A program made the translations under genes and the position numbers. 9,919 nt of DNA from Spirochaetales bacterium (GTDB lineage Bacteria; Spirochaetota; Spirochaetia; SZUA-6): positions 1-9,919 of the forward strand of contig QILZ01000305.1 of the NCBI GenBank assembly GCA_003233545.1, in the 5' to 3' direction. Numbering within the stretch: position 1 is the first letter of the stretch; each line of letters opens with the position of its first letter. Shown in pieces: positions 1 to 6,731 of the stretch. The notes under the pieces are model-generated. The model was not told the DNA's origin, ran no database searches, and saw nothing but the letters and a program-made list of their open reading frames with translations.

Positions 1-991
1 TGGGAAGACGGTTTAATGTTCTTTTAAGGGTATCGTATTCCTCATCTGTTATTGTGTAATCCTCGTCAGAAAGTTCCGCTTCTTCTTCGAATACCGGCTG
101 TTCTTCCACGGGCGGGAATACCGGCTGCTCTTCCTCTTTTATGCCGTTAAACTCATCACCGAAATCAGGCAGGGCAAATTCATCAAGAAGGAATTCCTCC
201 TCTCCCTCATCACTTTCAGGCAGAGTCTCTTCCCGGGCACTCGCTGCAGGCTGCTCTCCGGCCGCTTCTTCCGGTAGTTCTCCAGCAGCTAAACCTTCCT
301 CCAAAAGCTTTTCTTCTGCGGAGGAGCTTTCTTCGGAAAGAGCAAGCTCCTCATCCGGGACGGCAGGCGGCGCGGTTTCTTCTTCGACAGGAACCGCGAA
401 TTCTTCCGGAAGGGCGAATTCCTCCCCCGGAACCGCCTCTTCTTCTATCGTTTCGGAAAGTTCTTTCGGAAGGGAAAACTCATCTTCTTCGGGTGCAGGT
501 TCTTCCGCACCTTCCTTTTCGCCTTCTTCGGGCAGAACAAATTCATCGGGAATAGCCTCTTCTGCTTCTGCTTCGGGCTGGGTTTCTTCTACTTCGGGCT
601 GGGTTTCTTCTACTTCGGGCGGAGTCTCCTCTACTTCGGGCGGAGTCTCCTCTACTTCGGGCTGGGTTTCCGGCACCCCGCTTTCTTCCTCTCCGAAAAG
701 GGTATCGAAATCGAGTTCCGGCAGTTCCTCCGTCGTTTCCGATAAAGGCCCGCTTTCTCCGCCGGTTTCCTCTACTGTTTCCGGTTCCGAAGTCTCCTCT
801 TCAGCAACAGGCCCTGCCTCTTCCTGCGTCTCCTGCTTTTCGCCGAACAGATCACCTAAATCGGAGAGGAGTTCTTCTTCGGGAAGTGCCGGTTCCTCGA
901 TTGCCTCCGAACGTTCGGCTAATATCTGAGGTTCATTGCCGAGAGAATTTAAAACATCTTTAAAGTGCTCGATATCTTCCAGCCGGGGCAT
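1..991 (-). CDS. Acidic Glu/Pro-rich repeat protein, N-terminal part (C-terminus beyond window)
   Basis: The frame is open from an ATG at 991 to the left edge (330 codons), with AGGGA (998-1002) as ribosome binding site 6 bases upstream. The first 25 or so residues (MPRLEDIEHFKDVLNSLGNE) look folded. Residues 30-310 are low-complexity and extremely acidic, with very few Lys or Arg: heptads of the form (Q/P)PEVEET at 110-137, and a recurring [DE]EFxLP motif at 149, 170, 190 and 270. From about residue 308 (SDEDYTITDEEYDTLKRTL) a more ordinary sequence begins, probably a second domain. There is no signal peptide, so the N-terminal part should be cytoplasmic and disordered. The opening and the 'DEEYDTLKRTLNRLP' stretch remind me of large spirochaetal proteins with TPR-like C-termini, but this is memory and not a search. 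The function is unknown. The Ser-rich plus-strand frame over this region is its antisense shadow. Confidence 0.85.
   Translation of the reverse strand, partial: MPRLEDIEHFKDVLNSLGNEPQILAERSEAIEEPALPEEELLSDLGDLFGEKQETQEEAGPVAEEETSEPETVEETGGESGPLSETTEELPELDFDTLFGEEESGVPETQPEVEETPPEVEETPPEVEETQPEVEETQPEAEAEEAIPDEFVLPEEGEKEGAEEPAPEEDEFSLPKELSETIEEEAVPGEEFALPEEFAVPVEEETAPPAVPDEELALSEESSSAEEKLLEEGLAAGELPEEAAGEQPAASAREETLPESDEGEEEFLLDEFALPDFGDEFNGIKEEEQPVFPPVEEQPVFEEEAELSDEDYTITDEEYDTLKRTLNRLP
575..669 (-). repeat. Tandem 21-bp repeats encoding (Q/P)PEVEET heptapeptides
   Basis: Four full 21-bp units start at 575, 596, 617 and 638, and a partial fifth starts at 659. Two variants alternate in blocks (GGGCTGGGTTTCTTC and GGGCGGAGTCTCCTC on the plus strand, each followed by TACTTC). 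Units one and two are identical to each other, and so are units three and four, which suggests recent duplication by slippage or unequal exchange. The period is a multiple of three, so copy-number changes keep the reading frame. They encode residues about 110-140 of the acidic protein. Confidence 0.9.
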
Positions 992-1053
992 CTTAATTCC
1001 CTGTCACCGATACAATCCTACCACTATTACCTTCCTCTTTACCATTATCTTCC

Positions 1054-1138
1054 TATCACAAGTCTCGGTATATCACAAGCATAAAATGATAATACTATCA
1101 AGTTGTTCACATCATCTTCCGAATAAGAAAGTGTGATA
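1054..1138. repeat. Three TATCACA elements in a divergent intergenic region
   Basis: TATCACAAG occurs at 1054-1062 and again at 1071-1079 (start-to-start spacing 17 bp). Its core TATCACA occurs inverted as TGTGATA at 1132-1138, six bases before the ATG of the plus-strand gene. TGTGA/TCACA is the core of CRP/FNR-family half-sites, but the copies are not arranged as the usual 16-22 bp palindrome, so the assignment is only suggestive. The region 992-1143 lies between divergent genes and must hold both promoters. No strong -35/-10 pair is evident. GATAAT at 1088-1093 is a possible -10 for the plus gene, with a poor -35. Confidence 0.35.
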
Positions 1139-1143
1139 CTATA

Positions 1144-1860
1144 ATGTTCGGTAAAATAAGGCGTTTTTCAATACTAACATTTATTACTGTTCTCTTTTTC
1201 TTCTCTAATACCGTATGGGGTATAAATAATCTCATGATGGATCTGGCAGTGGAGAGGATAGAAAAAGCCGGTCCCCCGAAACTGGTAGGTAAAGATGTGA
1301 TCTTTACCTATTCGTCTAAAGAACCCTTAAGGTTTGTGGGAGCACGGTTCGAGCACGAAAATTATAAGATTCTTCATACCTATGTCAGAAATAGGAACGG
1401 AGTTTTCGTTTTGATTTATCCGGTTCCGGAAAACCTCACAAAATTTACATACAGAATCGTAGCGGACGGGATATGGATGGCAGATCCGAATAACCCGGAT
1501 ATCGAATACAACAATGTGGATACTGTTTTTTCCGTTTTTACAGTACATAAACTTCCGGAATTTTCAATTATAAATCCGGAAATCGGAAAGAACAGAACAG
1601 CAACCTTCTACTTACGCACATCTTCCGGACGTTCCCTGACAATTTCGGGTGATTTTAACAACTGGGATCCATTCATAGACCGCTTTAAAGAAATAAAACC
1701 GGGATTATACAAAGTTACAATAAGGACGCTTCCCGGCAGGCATTACTACCACTTTCTGCTCGACGGGAAGAAACTGATAGACCCGTACAACCTCGACGTA
1801 AGACAGGATTATGAGGATTTTGCTGTTTCTTCATTTCTCATGCCGCAGCAACAGAATTAA
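1144..1860 (+). CDS. Exported protein with two tandem glycogen-binding-like (CBM48/AMPK-beta type) domains
   Basis: The 238-residue product begins with a signal peptide: MFGKIRRF, a hydrophobic stretch at 9-20, and a likely signal peptidase I site after VWG at 24-26. No lipobox cysteine is present, so the product is probably periplasmic or secreted. Residues about 152-232 fit the CBM48/E-set pattern of isoamylase N-domains and AMPK-beta: LTISGDFNNWDPF (165-177), a Gly-x-Tyr strand (187-189), LPGRHYYHFLLDG (196-208) and DPYN (213-216). Residues about 47-135 look like a second, diverged copy ending in FTYRIVADGIWMADPNNP (101-118). There is no catalytic glycosidase domain. Binding of an alpha-glucan, or a purely structural role, is inferred from the fold. 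The ATG is the only start after an in-frame stop region, and its ribosome binding site is weak (AAGAAAG at 1125-1131, long spacing). It ends 12 bp from the convergent nitroreductase gene. Confidence 0.85.
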   Translation: MFGKIRRFSILTFITVLFFFSNTVWGINNLMMDLAVERIEKAGPPKLVGKDVIFTYSSKEPLRFVGARFEHENYKILHTYVRNRNGVFVLIYPVPENLTKFTYRIVADGIWMADPNNPDIEYNNVDTVFSVFTVHKLPEFSIINPEIGKNRTATFYLRTSSGRSLTISGDFNNWDPFIDRFKEIKPGLYKVTIRTLPGRHYYHFLLDGKKLIDPYNLDVRQDYEDFAVSSFLMPQQQN

Positions 1861-1872
1861 CGGATTTAACTG

Positions 1873-2511
1873 CTACCAGGTATCCCGGTGCATTATCGAA
1901 TCCAGAGGTTTTCGTTTTTTTACCGGATACTGCTTTTCGATTTCACCTTTATCCGCATCGATACCACTTCCGGTCCTGCCGCCTTCATCACTGCTCTGAC
2001 TTCTGCCGGCCATCGGATAACCCGCAGTAATCAGTGAAATCACCTTTATTTGTTCCGGTATGGAAAGAATGGCCTTTATTTTTTTCCCGTTGAACCACCC
2101 TATCCAGCAGGTACCTATTCCCAGTTCCGCTGCACGCAAAACAAGATGTTCACCTGCAATACCTATATCTATCTGATGATATGCGATCCCCTTTATCTTT
2201 TCTCCGATCATGGTCGCATTTAAACCGGTGTCGGCACAGAGAACAAATATAACAGGTGCATTGCCCGCAAACCTGTTCCCCACAATACCCCCCAGGGCTT
2301 CGCTGCATATCCGGCTGCGAATTTTTTCATCCTTTACAGCGATAAAATGCCAGGGCTGCCTGTTCGAAGCAGAAGGTGCAAGACGTGCCGCTTCCACCAT
2401 AGACTCTATATAACTGTCATCGATTTTACGGGAAGGGTCGTAATTCCTCTCGCTCTTTCTTTTTTTTATCAGTTTGATAAGATAGCTGTCAGCCATCATC
2501 TTCCACTGCAT
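1873..2511 (-). CDS. Nitroreductase-family FMN oxidoreductase, last gene of the suf operon
   Basis: The product is 212 residues, the usual size for a compact FMN-dependent nitroreductase-fold enzyme, which works as a dimer and transfers hydride from NAD(P)H. The family hallmarks are the FMN-phosphate-binding motif RKSER (18-22), AARLAPSASNRQPW (41-54) and GIGTCWIGWF (131-140), followed by IPEQIKVISLITAGYP (151-166). The substrate cannot be predicted. A hydrophilic stretch rich in Ser, Gly and Asp (about 168-196) precedes the family-like C-terminus KKRKPLDSIMHRDTW and seems longer than usual. The gene overlaps the end of sufU, so it is translationally coupled to it. Three in-frame ATGs compete (2511, 2499, 2496). 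The first has the better-spaced but weak GGAAAA site, while family alignments would favour a start at residue 5 or 6. Its place in the operon suggests a redox role linked to Fe-S assembly, but no sequence feature proves that. Confidence 0.9.
   Translation of the reverse strand: MQWKMMADSYLIKLIKKRKSERNYDPSRKIDDSYIESMVEAARLAPSASNRQPWHFIAVKDEKIRSRICSEALGGIVGNRFAGNAPVIFVLCADTGLNATMIGEKIKGIAYHQIDIGIAGEHLVLRAAELGIGTCWIGWFNGKKIKAILSIPEQIKVISLITAGYPMAGRSQSSDEGGRTGSGIDADKGEIEKQYPVKKRKPLDSIMHRDTW
1897..1921 (+). terminator. Possible weak intrinsic terminator for the glycogen-binding-domain gene
   Basis: The plus strand reads CGAA-T-CC-AGA-GG-TT-TTCG followed by seven T's (1915-1921). This forms a short imperfect hairpin with a U-tract 37 bases after the plus-strand stop codon. 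It lies inside the 3' end of the convergent nitroreductase coding sequence (the KKRKPLDS region), so the T-run may simply reflect Lys codons. Only six base pairs with an internal loop are available, so this is a tentative call. Confidence 0.25.
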
Positions 2512-2917
2512 TTTTTAAGGTTTTCCAGGGAAGTATCGCACACTTTACCCTTATAGGAAATGCCGAAACGCCGGCTAAAGCTGCAAGATCACCTAATTCT
2601 TCCGTATCTTTTTCAGCGAGTTCACCCCTGACAAGCTTTTCCATTTTATCAAGAAGATCATAAAACTCCTTAACTGTTTTCCCCCTGGCCATCTCTGTCA
2701 TCATGGAGGCGGACGCCTTTGAAATGGAACATCCTGCACCTACAAAGGAAATCTCAGCAATTTTATCGCCATCCATTTTAATTTCAATATCGAAAGAATC
2801 TCCGCACAGAGGGTTGGAACCGTGTGCCTTTTTATCAGGATTTTCTATTTCACCGTAATGGTGAGGATGAGTTGCATGAGTTAAAATTACCTCTCTGTAC
2901 AGTTCACTTAACTCCAA
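2489..2917 (-). CDS. sufU: SufU-type Fe-S assembly protein (zinc-dependent sulfurtransferase partner of SufS)
   Basis: The product is 142 residues in the IscU/NifU-N fold. The three ligand cysteines and the aspartate are in place: PLCGD (C38, D40), GAGCSIS (C63) and VKCAILPW (C126). The roughly 20-residue insertion between the second and third cysteines (about 97-123, GELAEKDTEELGDL onward) separates SufU from IscU, and the Lys before the last Cys also fits SufU rather than the IscU scaffold, which has His there. In Bacillus, SufU binds zinc and takes persulfide sulfur from SufS, handing it on to SufBCD. That role is supported here by the adjacent sufS and the absence of sufE. The start codon is TTG, with GGAGGT 8 bases upstream and an in-frame TAA just before it, so no ATG alternative exists upstream. 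The gene overlaps the end of sufS by 14 bp. Confidence 0.95.
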   Translation of the reverse strand: MELSELYREVILTHATHPHHYGEIENPDKKAHGSNPLCGDSFDIEIKMDGDKIAEISFVGAGCSISKASASMMTEMARGKTVKEFYDLLDKMEKLVRGELAEKDTEELGDLAALAGVSAFPIRVKCAILPWKTLKNAVEDDG

Positions 2918-4142
2918 GTTTTAATACCTCCGCAACCTTATGAATCCCGGAATAGAGGCTTTCTATATCCTGTTCATCATTGTATATATAAAAACTTGCC
3001 CTTACCGTTGCCGCAACACCAAGCCTCTTCATCAGCGGCTGTGCACAATGATGACCTGTTCTTACAGCAATGCCTTCCGAATCAAGGATAGTACCGATAT
3101 CATGAGGATGAGCACCCTCGATGTTAAAGGAAAGCACACCGCCGGGGGAACCCTTTTCAGGGCCGTAAAATTTTATTCCCTTAACAGAGGAAAGCATCTC
3201 CCGGGCCTTCATCGAAAGTTCCTCCCCGTGTTTTCGAACTCTGTCCATTCCCGCACTGATAAGATAATCAACCGCAGCTCCGAGTCCAACGAATCCTGCG
3301 ATATTCTGCGTTCCGGCTTCGAATTTGTAGGGTAATTCATTCCATGTCGCATTCTTAAGACTCACCTCTTCTATCATGTCTCCCCCGGATTGATACGGAG
3401 GCATACTTTTAAGGATTTCTTTCCTGCCGTATAGAAAACCGGTCCCGGTAGGGCCGAGCATTTTATGGCCGGAAACCGTATAAAAATCCGGGTCTATTCT
3501 GCTTATATCCACCGGAATATGAGGCGCACTCTGTGCTCCGTCGATAAGAACAAGTGCACCATACCTGTGAGCCTGCCTTACAATCTCTTCCACCGGATTT
3601 AATGTCCCCAAAACATTCGAAATATGATTTACAGCAACAATTTTTACGGAATGATTCTTAAAGATCAGTTTATACTCTTCCAGATCGAGCTCTCCGCTGT
3701 CCGTAACGGGAATATAAATAAGCTTTGCACCCTTCTCACGTGCAACTATCTGCCAGGGCACCATATTCGAATGATGCTCCATCCCGGAAAGAACAATCAC
3801 ATCCCCTTCTCCCAGGCTGGTTCTTCCCCAGGAAGAGGCAACAAGATTAACGGCAGCGGTTGTACCGCTCGTATAGATAATTTCCCCTTCTTTCGGGGTG
3901 TTAAAGAATTTTTTCAATTTTGTGCGTGTTTTTTCATACAGCTCTGTTGCTTCCTGTGAAAGCAGATAAACTCCCCTGTGTATATTTGCATTATGGTTAC
4001 TGTAAAAATCCACTATGGATTCTATTACGGATTCCGGTTTTAACGATGTTGCCGCAGAATCAAGGTAAACAAGCCGTTTTCCATATACTTTCACTTTAAG
4101 TGTGGGGAAATCTTTTTTACAGCAGCCGGACAGACTATTCAT
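2904..4142 (-). CDS. sufS: Cysteine desulfurase SufS (class V aminotransferase fold, group II)
   Basis: This PLP enzyme converts cysteine to alanine and a protein-bound persulfide, the sulfur source for SufBCD. At 412 residues it is of normal length. Visible residues are H123 in MEHHSN (stacks on PLP), D201 and Q204 in LIDGAQSAPH, the Schiff-base lysine K227 in VSGHKMLGPTG, and the persulfide cysteine C366 in RTGHHCAQPL, followed by R381 in VRASFYIYN (substrate carboxylate). The short loop RTGHHCAQP marks the SufS rather than the IscS/NifS class. The N-terminus has a CC pair (C7, C8) that is probably incidental. ATG at 4142 is preceded by TGAGGA (4149-4154) at 6 bases. The gene follows sufD by 22 bp and overlaps sufU by 14 bp, and SufU is its expected sulfur acceptor. 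Confidence 0.97.
   Translation of the reverse strand: MNSLSGCCKKDFPTLKVKVYGKRLVYLDSAATSLKPESVIESIVDFYSNHNANIHRGVYLLSQEATELYEKTRTKLKKFFNTPKEGEIIYTSGTTAAVNLVASSWGRTSLGEGDVIVLSGMEHHSNMVPWQIVAREKGAKLIYIPVTDSGELDLEEYKLIFKNHSVKIVAVNHISNVLGTLNPVEEIVRQAHRYGALVLIDGAQSAPHIPVDISRIDPDFYTVSGHKMLGPTGTGFLYGRKEILKSMPPYQSGGDMIEEVSLKNATWNELPYKFEAGTQNIAGFVGLGAAVDYLISAGMDRVRKHGEELSMKAREMLSSVKGIKFYGPEKGSPGGVLSFNIEGAHPHDIGTILDSEGIAVRTGHHCAQPLMKRLGVAATVRASFYIYNDEQDIESLYSGIHKVAEVLKLGVK
2926..2931 (-). promoter_or_regulatory. Strong ribosome binding site fixing the TTG start of sufU
   Basis: GGAGGT on the minus strand, inside the last codons of sufS, sits 8 bases before the TTG at 2917-2915. It is the best Shine-Dalgarno match in the operon. 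It decides the start because an in-frame TAA lies between it and the TTG. Confidence 0.8.
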
Positions 4143-4164
4143 ACAAAATCCTCATTGATAACGT

Positions 4165-5349
4165 TTATCTGCATATTCGGGCAAGAGATTTATGGAACCT
4201 GTCTCTTATAATTTGTCCCGCTTCGGTATCCGGAACAGAATCTATAAATTTTCCGAAGAATCCCTGTGCAGCCATAACTTTTGCATCACTTTCGGAAATA
4301 CCCCTGCTCATTAAATAGAACAGATCTTCTTTATCGATCCCCCCGAGGCTCGCTCCATGGGTGCATTTTACATCATCCGCCAGTATTTCCAGCCTTGGAG
4401 CAGTTTTCGCATGAGCTTCTTCTGAAAACAGCAATGTTCGTGAAAGCTGATACGCATCCGCTTTTTGTGCATCTCTTTCTATGTATATGGTGCCGGTAAA
4501 ATTTCCCGAAGATGTATCACCCAGCGCACCTAAAATCAGGAGATTACTGTATACCTCCCTGTCCTTATGCAGCTGAAGTGTAACAAAATCCTTATTCGAG
4601 TTCCCCTCACCTATATATGCTTTGTTAAGTTCCGCCTTAACACCGGGTGCATTTGCAATAAACTCGAGTTCTTCCCGAAAGTCTCCGCCTCCCATTGCCG
4701 CTGTATGTGTGTTTATTACCGCATCTTCCGCCGCGGTAATTACCCTGCGCTTTCTGTGAAATCCGCCGGATTCCGTATCATCGATACTTACATAGTGAAG
4801 CTTTGATTTTTCTCCTGCGAAAATGTCTATCTCACCGAAGTACTTATGAGTATTCTTTGTCTCCACAATCAGAACAAGTTCCGAACCGGCTTCGATTTCG
4901 ACGATAATCCAGTAAAAAAGATATTCTTCCGCTTCATCTTTACGCATATTGTTAAGGGTTATATGCAGTACGCCTTTAGATTCATCTTCCCGCCCTACGG
5001 AATTATCTATGCCATCGACCTTTACGTACACCCCCCTGGTAAACAGGGCGCGAACCAATGCATCCGGCGAATACCGTAAAACTTCGCCTTCCGCCGGAAG
5101 AGCTTTTAAGAATCCCTTTTCGGCTGCTTCCTCCATGCTGTATACACGGTAATTTACCCCGCTGCCATAAACTTCCAGCCCTTTTGTAGTGTCGGAGGCT
5201 TCGGAACCCTGTAAAATAGCTCCTTTAATATCGAGATAATTATCGAGTTTTGTATATTTCCAGTTCTCATCACTACTGTCCGGGAAAGGAAGTTCCTGTG
5301 CTATCTTTAAATAAGATAACCGCAGTTGTTTCAGATTATCACTTTTCAT
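4165..5349 (-). CDS. sufD: SufD, Fe-S cluster assembly scaffold subunit
   Basis: The 394-residue product is a paralogue of SufB. In the SufBC2D complex it forms a right-handed beta-helix heterodimer with SufB, helps acquire iron and contributes to the cluster-building interface. The N-terminus has the usual helical start with DENWKYTKLD (27-36). The C-terminus carries the family signature DDVKCTHGASLGGIDKEDLF (325-344) and FYLMSRGISESDA (344-356). H331 lines up with the SufD histidine that in E. coli (H360) sits at the SufB-SufD interface and is needed for activity. The ATG overlaps the sufB stop as ATGA, which implies translational coupling and matched amounts of SufB and SufD. An AAGGA-like site lies about 9 bases upstream within sufB. 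Confidence 0.96.
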   Translation of the reverse strand: MKSDNLKQLRLSYLKIAQELPFPDSSDENWKYTKLDNYLDIKGAILQGSEASDTTKGLEVYGSGVNYRVYSMEEAAEKGFLKALPAEGEVLRYSPDALVRALFTRGVYVKVDGIDNSVGREDESKGVLHITLNNMRKDEAEEYLFYWIIVEIEAGSELVLIVETKNTHKYFGEIDIFAGEKSKLHYVSIDDTESGGFHRKRRVITAAEDAVINTHTAAMGGGDFREELEFIANAPGVKAELNKAYIGEGNSNKDFVTLQLHKDREVYSNLLILGALGDTSSGNFTGTIYIERDAQKADAYQLSRTLLFSEEAHAKTAPRLEILADDVKCTHGASLGGIDKEDLFYLMSRGISESDAKVMAAQGFFGKFIDSVPDTEAGQIIRDRFHKSLARICR

Positions 5350-6728
5350 CCCACACTTCCTTCTATTTCGAGATCGATAAGACGATTCATTTCGACGGCG
5401 AATTCCATGGGAAGCCTTTTTACAACAGGTTCGATAAATCCGCTTACAATCATTTTAGCTGCATCTATTTCCGATATCCCCCTGCTCATAAGATAGAAAA
5501 GCTTTTCCTCACCGATTTTTGTTACCGTTGCTTCATGGCCGACTTCCACTTCCGGGCTGTTAATATCGAGATAAGGGTAGGTATCGGACCTCGAGGTATC
5601 ATCCATGATAAGCGCATCGCACCGGACAGATGCCTTTACACCGCTTAAACCGGAAACAACTTTAACAAGACCTCTAAACGACGATCTTCCCCCGTCTTTG
5701 CTTATCGACTTCGAAACGATACTGGAAGAGGTATCGGATGCCATATGAATTACCTTGCTTCCCACATCCTGCTGCTGCCCTGCAGAAGCCATTGCCACAG
5801 AGAGAATCTCCGCCCTTGCACCGCGTTCTTTTAAAATTGCTCCGGGATATTTCATCGATACACCGGAACCCAGGTTACCGTCCACCCATTCCATAATACC
5901 GTCCTTAAATACAATTGAACGCTTTGTTACAAGGTTATAAACATTCTTTGACCAGTTCTGAACCGTAGAGTATGTTACACGGGCACCCTCTTTTACAATT
6001 ATTTCCACCACTGCGGAGTGCAGGGAATCCGTGGAATAAACGGGAGCGGTACAGCCTTCTATGTAATGAACCCTGCTCCCCTTTTCCGCAATAATGAGTG
6101 TCCGCTCAAACTGTCCCATATTCTTTGCATTAATCCTGAAATATGCCTGCAGGGGTATTGCAACTTCGACACCTTCGGGAATATAGACAAAAGAACCTCC
6201 GCTCCACACGGCAGTATTTAAAGCCGAGAATTTATTGTCCGTGTACGGAACAATAGAGCCGAAATATTCTTTTATGAGTTCGGGATACTCCCGTAAACCG
6301 CCGTCCATGTCGAGAAACACCACTCCCTGCTTTGTCCATTCTTCTTTAAGGGAATGATAGACAACCTCGGATTCGTACTGCGCACCTACGCCTGCAAGGT
6401 ACTTTTTCTCCGCCTCCGGTATGCCGAGTTTATCAAAGGTGTTCCGTATATCTTCAGGAACATCCTTCCAGTTTTGTTCCTGTCTTTCACTCGGTTTTAT
6501 ATAATAGTAAATCTCATCGAAGGGTATATTGCCGAGGAAAGGCCCCCACTCGGGAAGCTGTTTTTTTAGAAAGTAATCCAGTGCTTTATGCCGTACCTTC
6601 GACATCCATTCCGGTTCTTTTTTCAGCCATGATATTTCAGAAACCACATCGTGGGACAAACCGGGCTTAGCCCTGTACACATAATTTTCAGGATCATGGA
6701 ACCCGTATCTGTATTCCGTATCCGGCAT
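5346..6728 (-). CDS. sufB: SufB, Fe-S cluster scaffold subunit
   Basis: This is the main scaffold on which the nascent [4Fe-4S] cluster forms in SufBC2D. The product is 460 residues, normal for non-enterobacterial SufB, with no intein. Family blocks are WSGGSFVYIPEGVEVAIPLQ (175-194), HYIEGCTAPVYS (221-232) with C226, the beta-helix core to about 370, and the C-terminal domain with FYLMSRGISEIDA (411-423), shared with SufD. C370 in VRCDALIMD and H398-E399 in VGHEATVTKIGE are spaced 28 residues apart, as are the essential C405 and H433/E434 of E. coli SufB, so the cluster-assembly residues are intact. ATG lies 3 bases after the sufC stop, with AGAGG (6737-6741) upstream. It overlaps sufD by 4 bp. 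Confidence 0.97.
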   Translation of the reverse strand: MPDTEYRYGFHDPENYVYRAKPGLSHDVVSEISWLKKEPEWMSKVRHKALDYFLKKQLPEWGPFLGNIPFDEIYYYIKPSERQEQNWKDVPEDIRNTFDKLGIPEAEKKYLAGVGAQYESEVVYHSLKEEWTKQGVVFLDMDGGLREYPELIKEYFGSIVPYTDNKFSALNTAVWSGGSFVYIPEGVEVAIPLQAYFRINAKNMGQFERTLIIAEKGSRVHYIEGCTAPVYSTDSLHSAVVEIIVKEGARVTYSTVQNWSKNVYNLVTKRSIVFKDGIMEWVDGNLGSGVSMKYPGAILKERGARAEILSVAMASAGQQQDVGSKVIHMASDTSSSIVSKSISKDGGRSSFRGLVKVVSGLSGVKASVRCDALIMDDTSRSDTYPYLDINSPEVEVGHEATVTKIGEEKLFYLMSRGISEIDAAKMIVSGFIEPVVKRLPMEFAVEMNRLIDLEIEGSVG

Positions 6729-6731
6729 TCT

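Noticed and set aside
141..929. Plus-strand 262-residue Ser-rich open frame
   Set aside because: It is the antisense of the GAA/GAG-rich acidic protein. Glu codons read backwards give TTC/TCT/CTC-type triplets and hence Ser-rich low-complexity protein. The minus frame is open past the window edge and has a start, a ribosome site and a normal N-terminus.
936..1136. Plus-strand 66-residue open frame in the divergent intergenic region
   Set aside because: It begins inside the 5' end of the acidic protein gene, has no ribosome binding site and shows no protein-like pattern. It covers the region that must hold both promoters.
1140..1145. TATAAT overlapping the ATG of the glycogen-binding-domain gene
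   Set aside because: A -10 box here would start transcription downstream of the start codon, and no -35 lies at 16-18 bp. It is probably a chance match.
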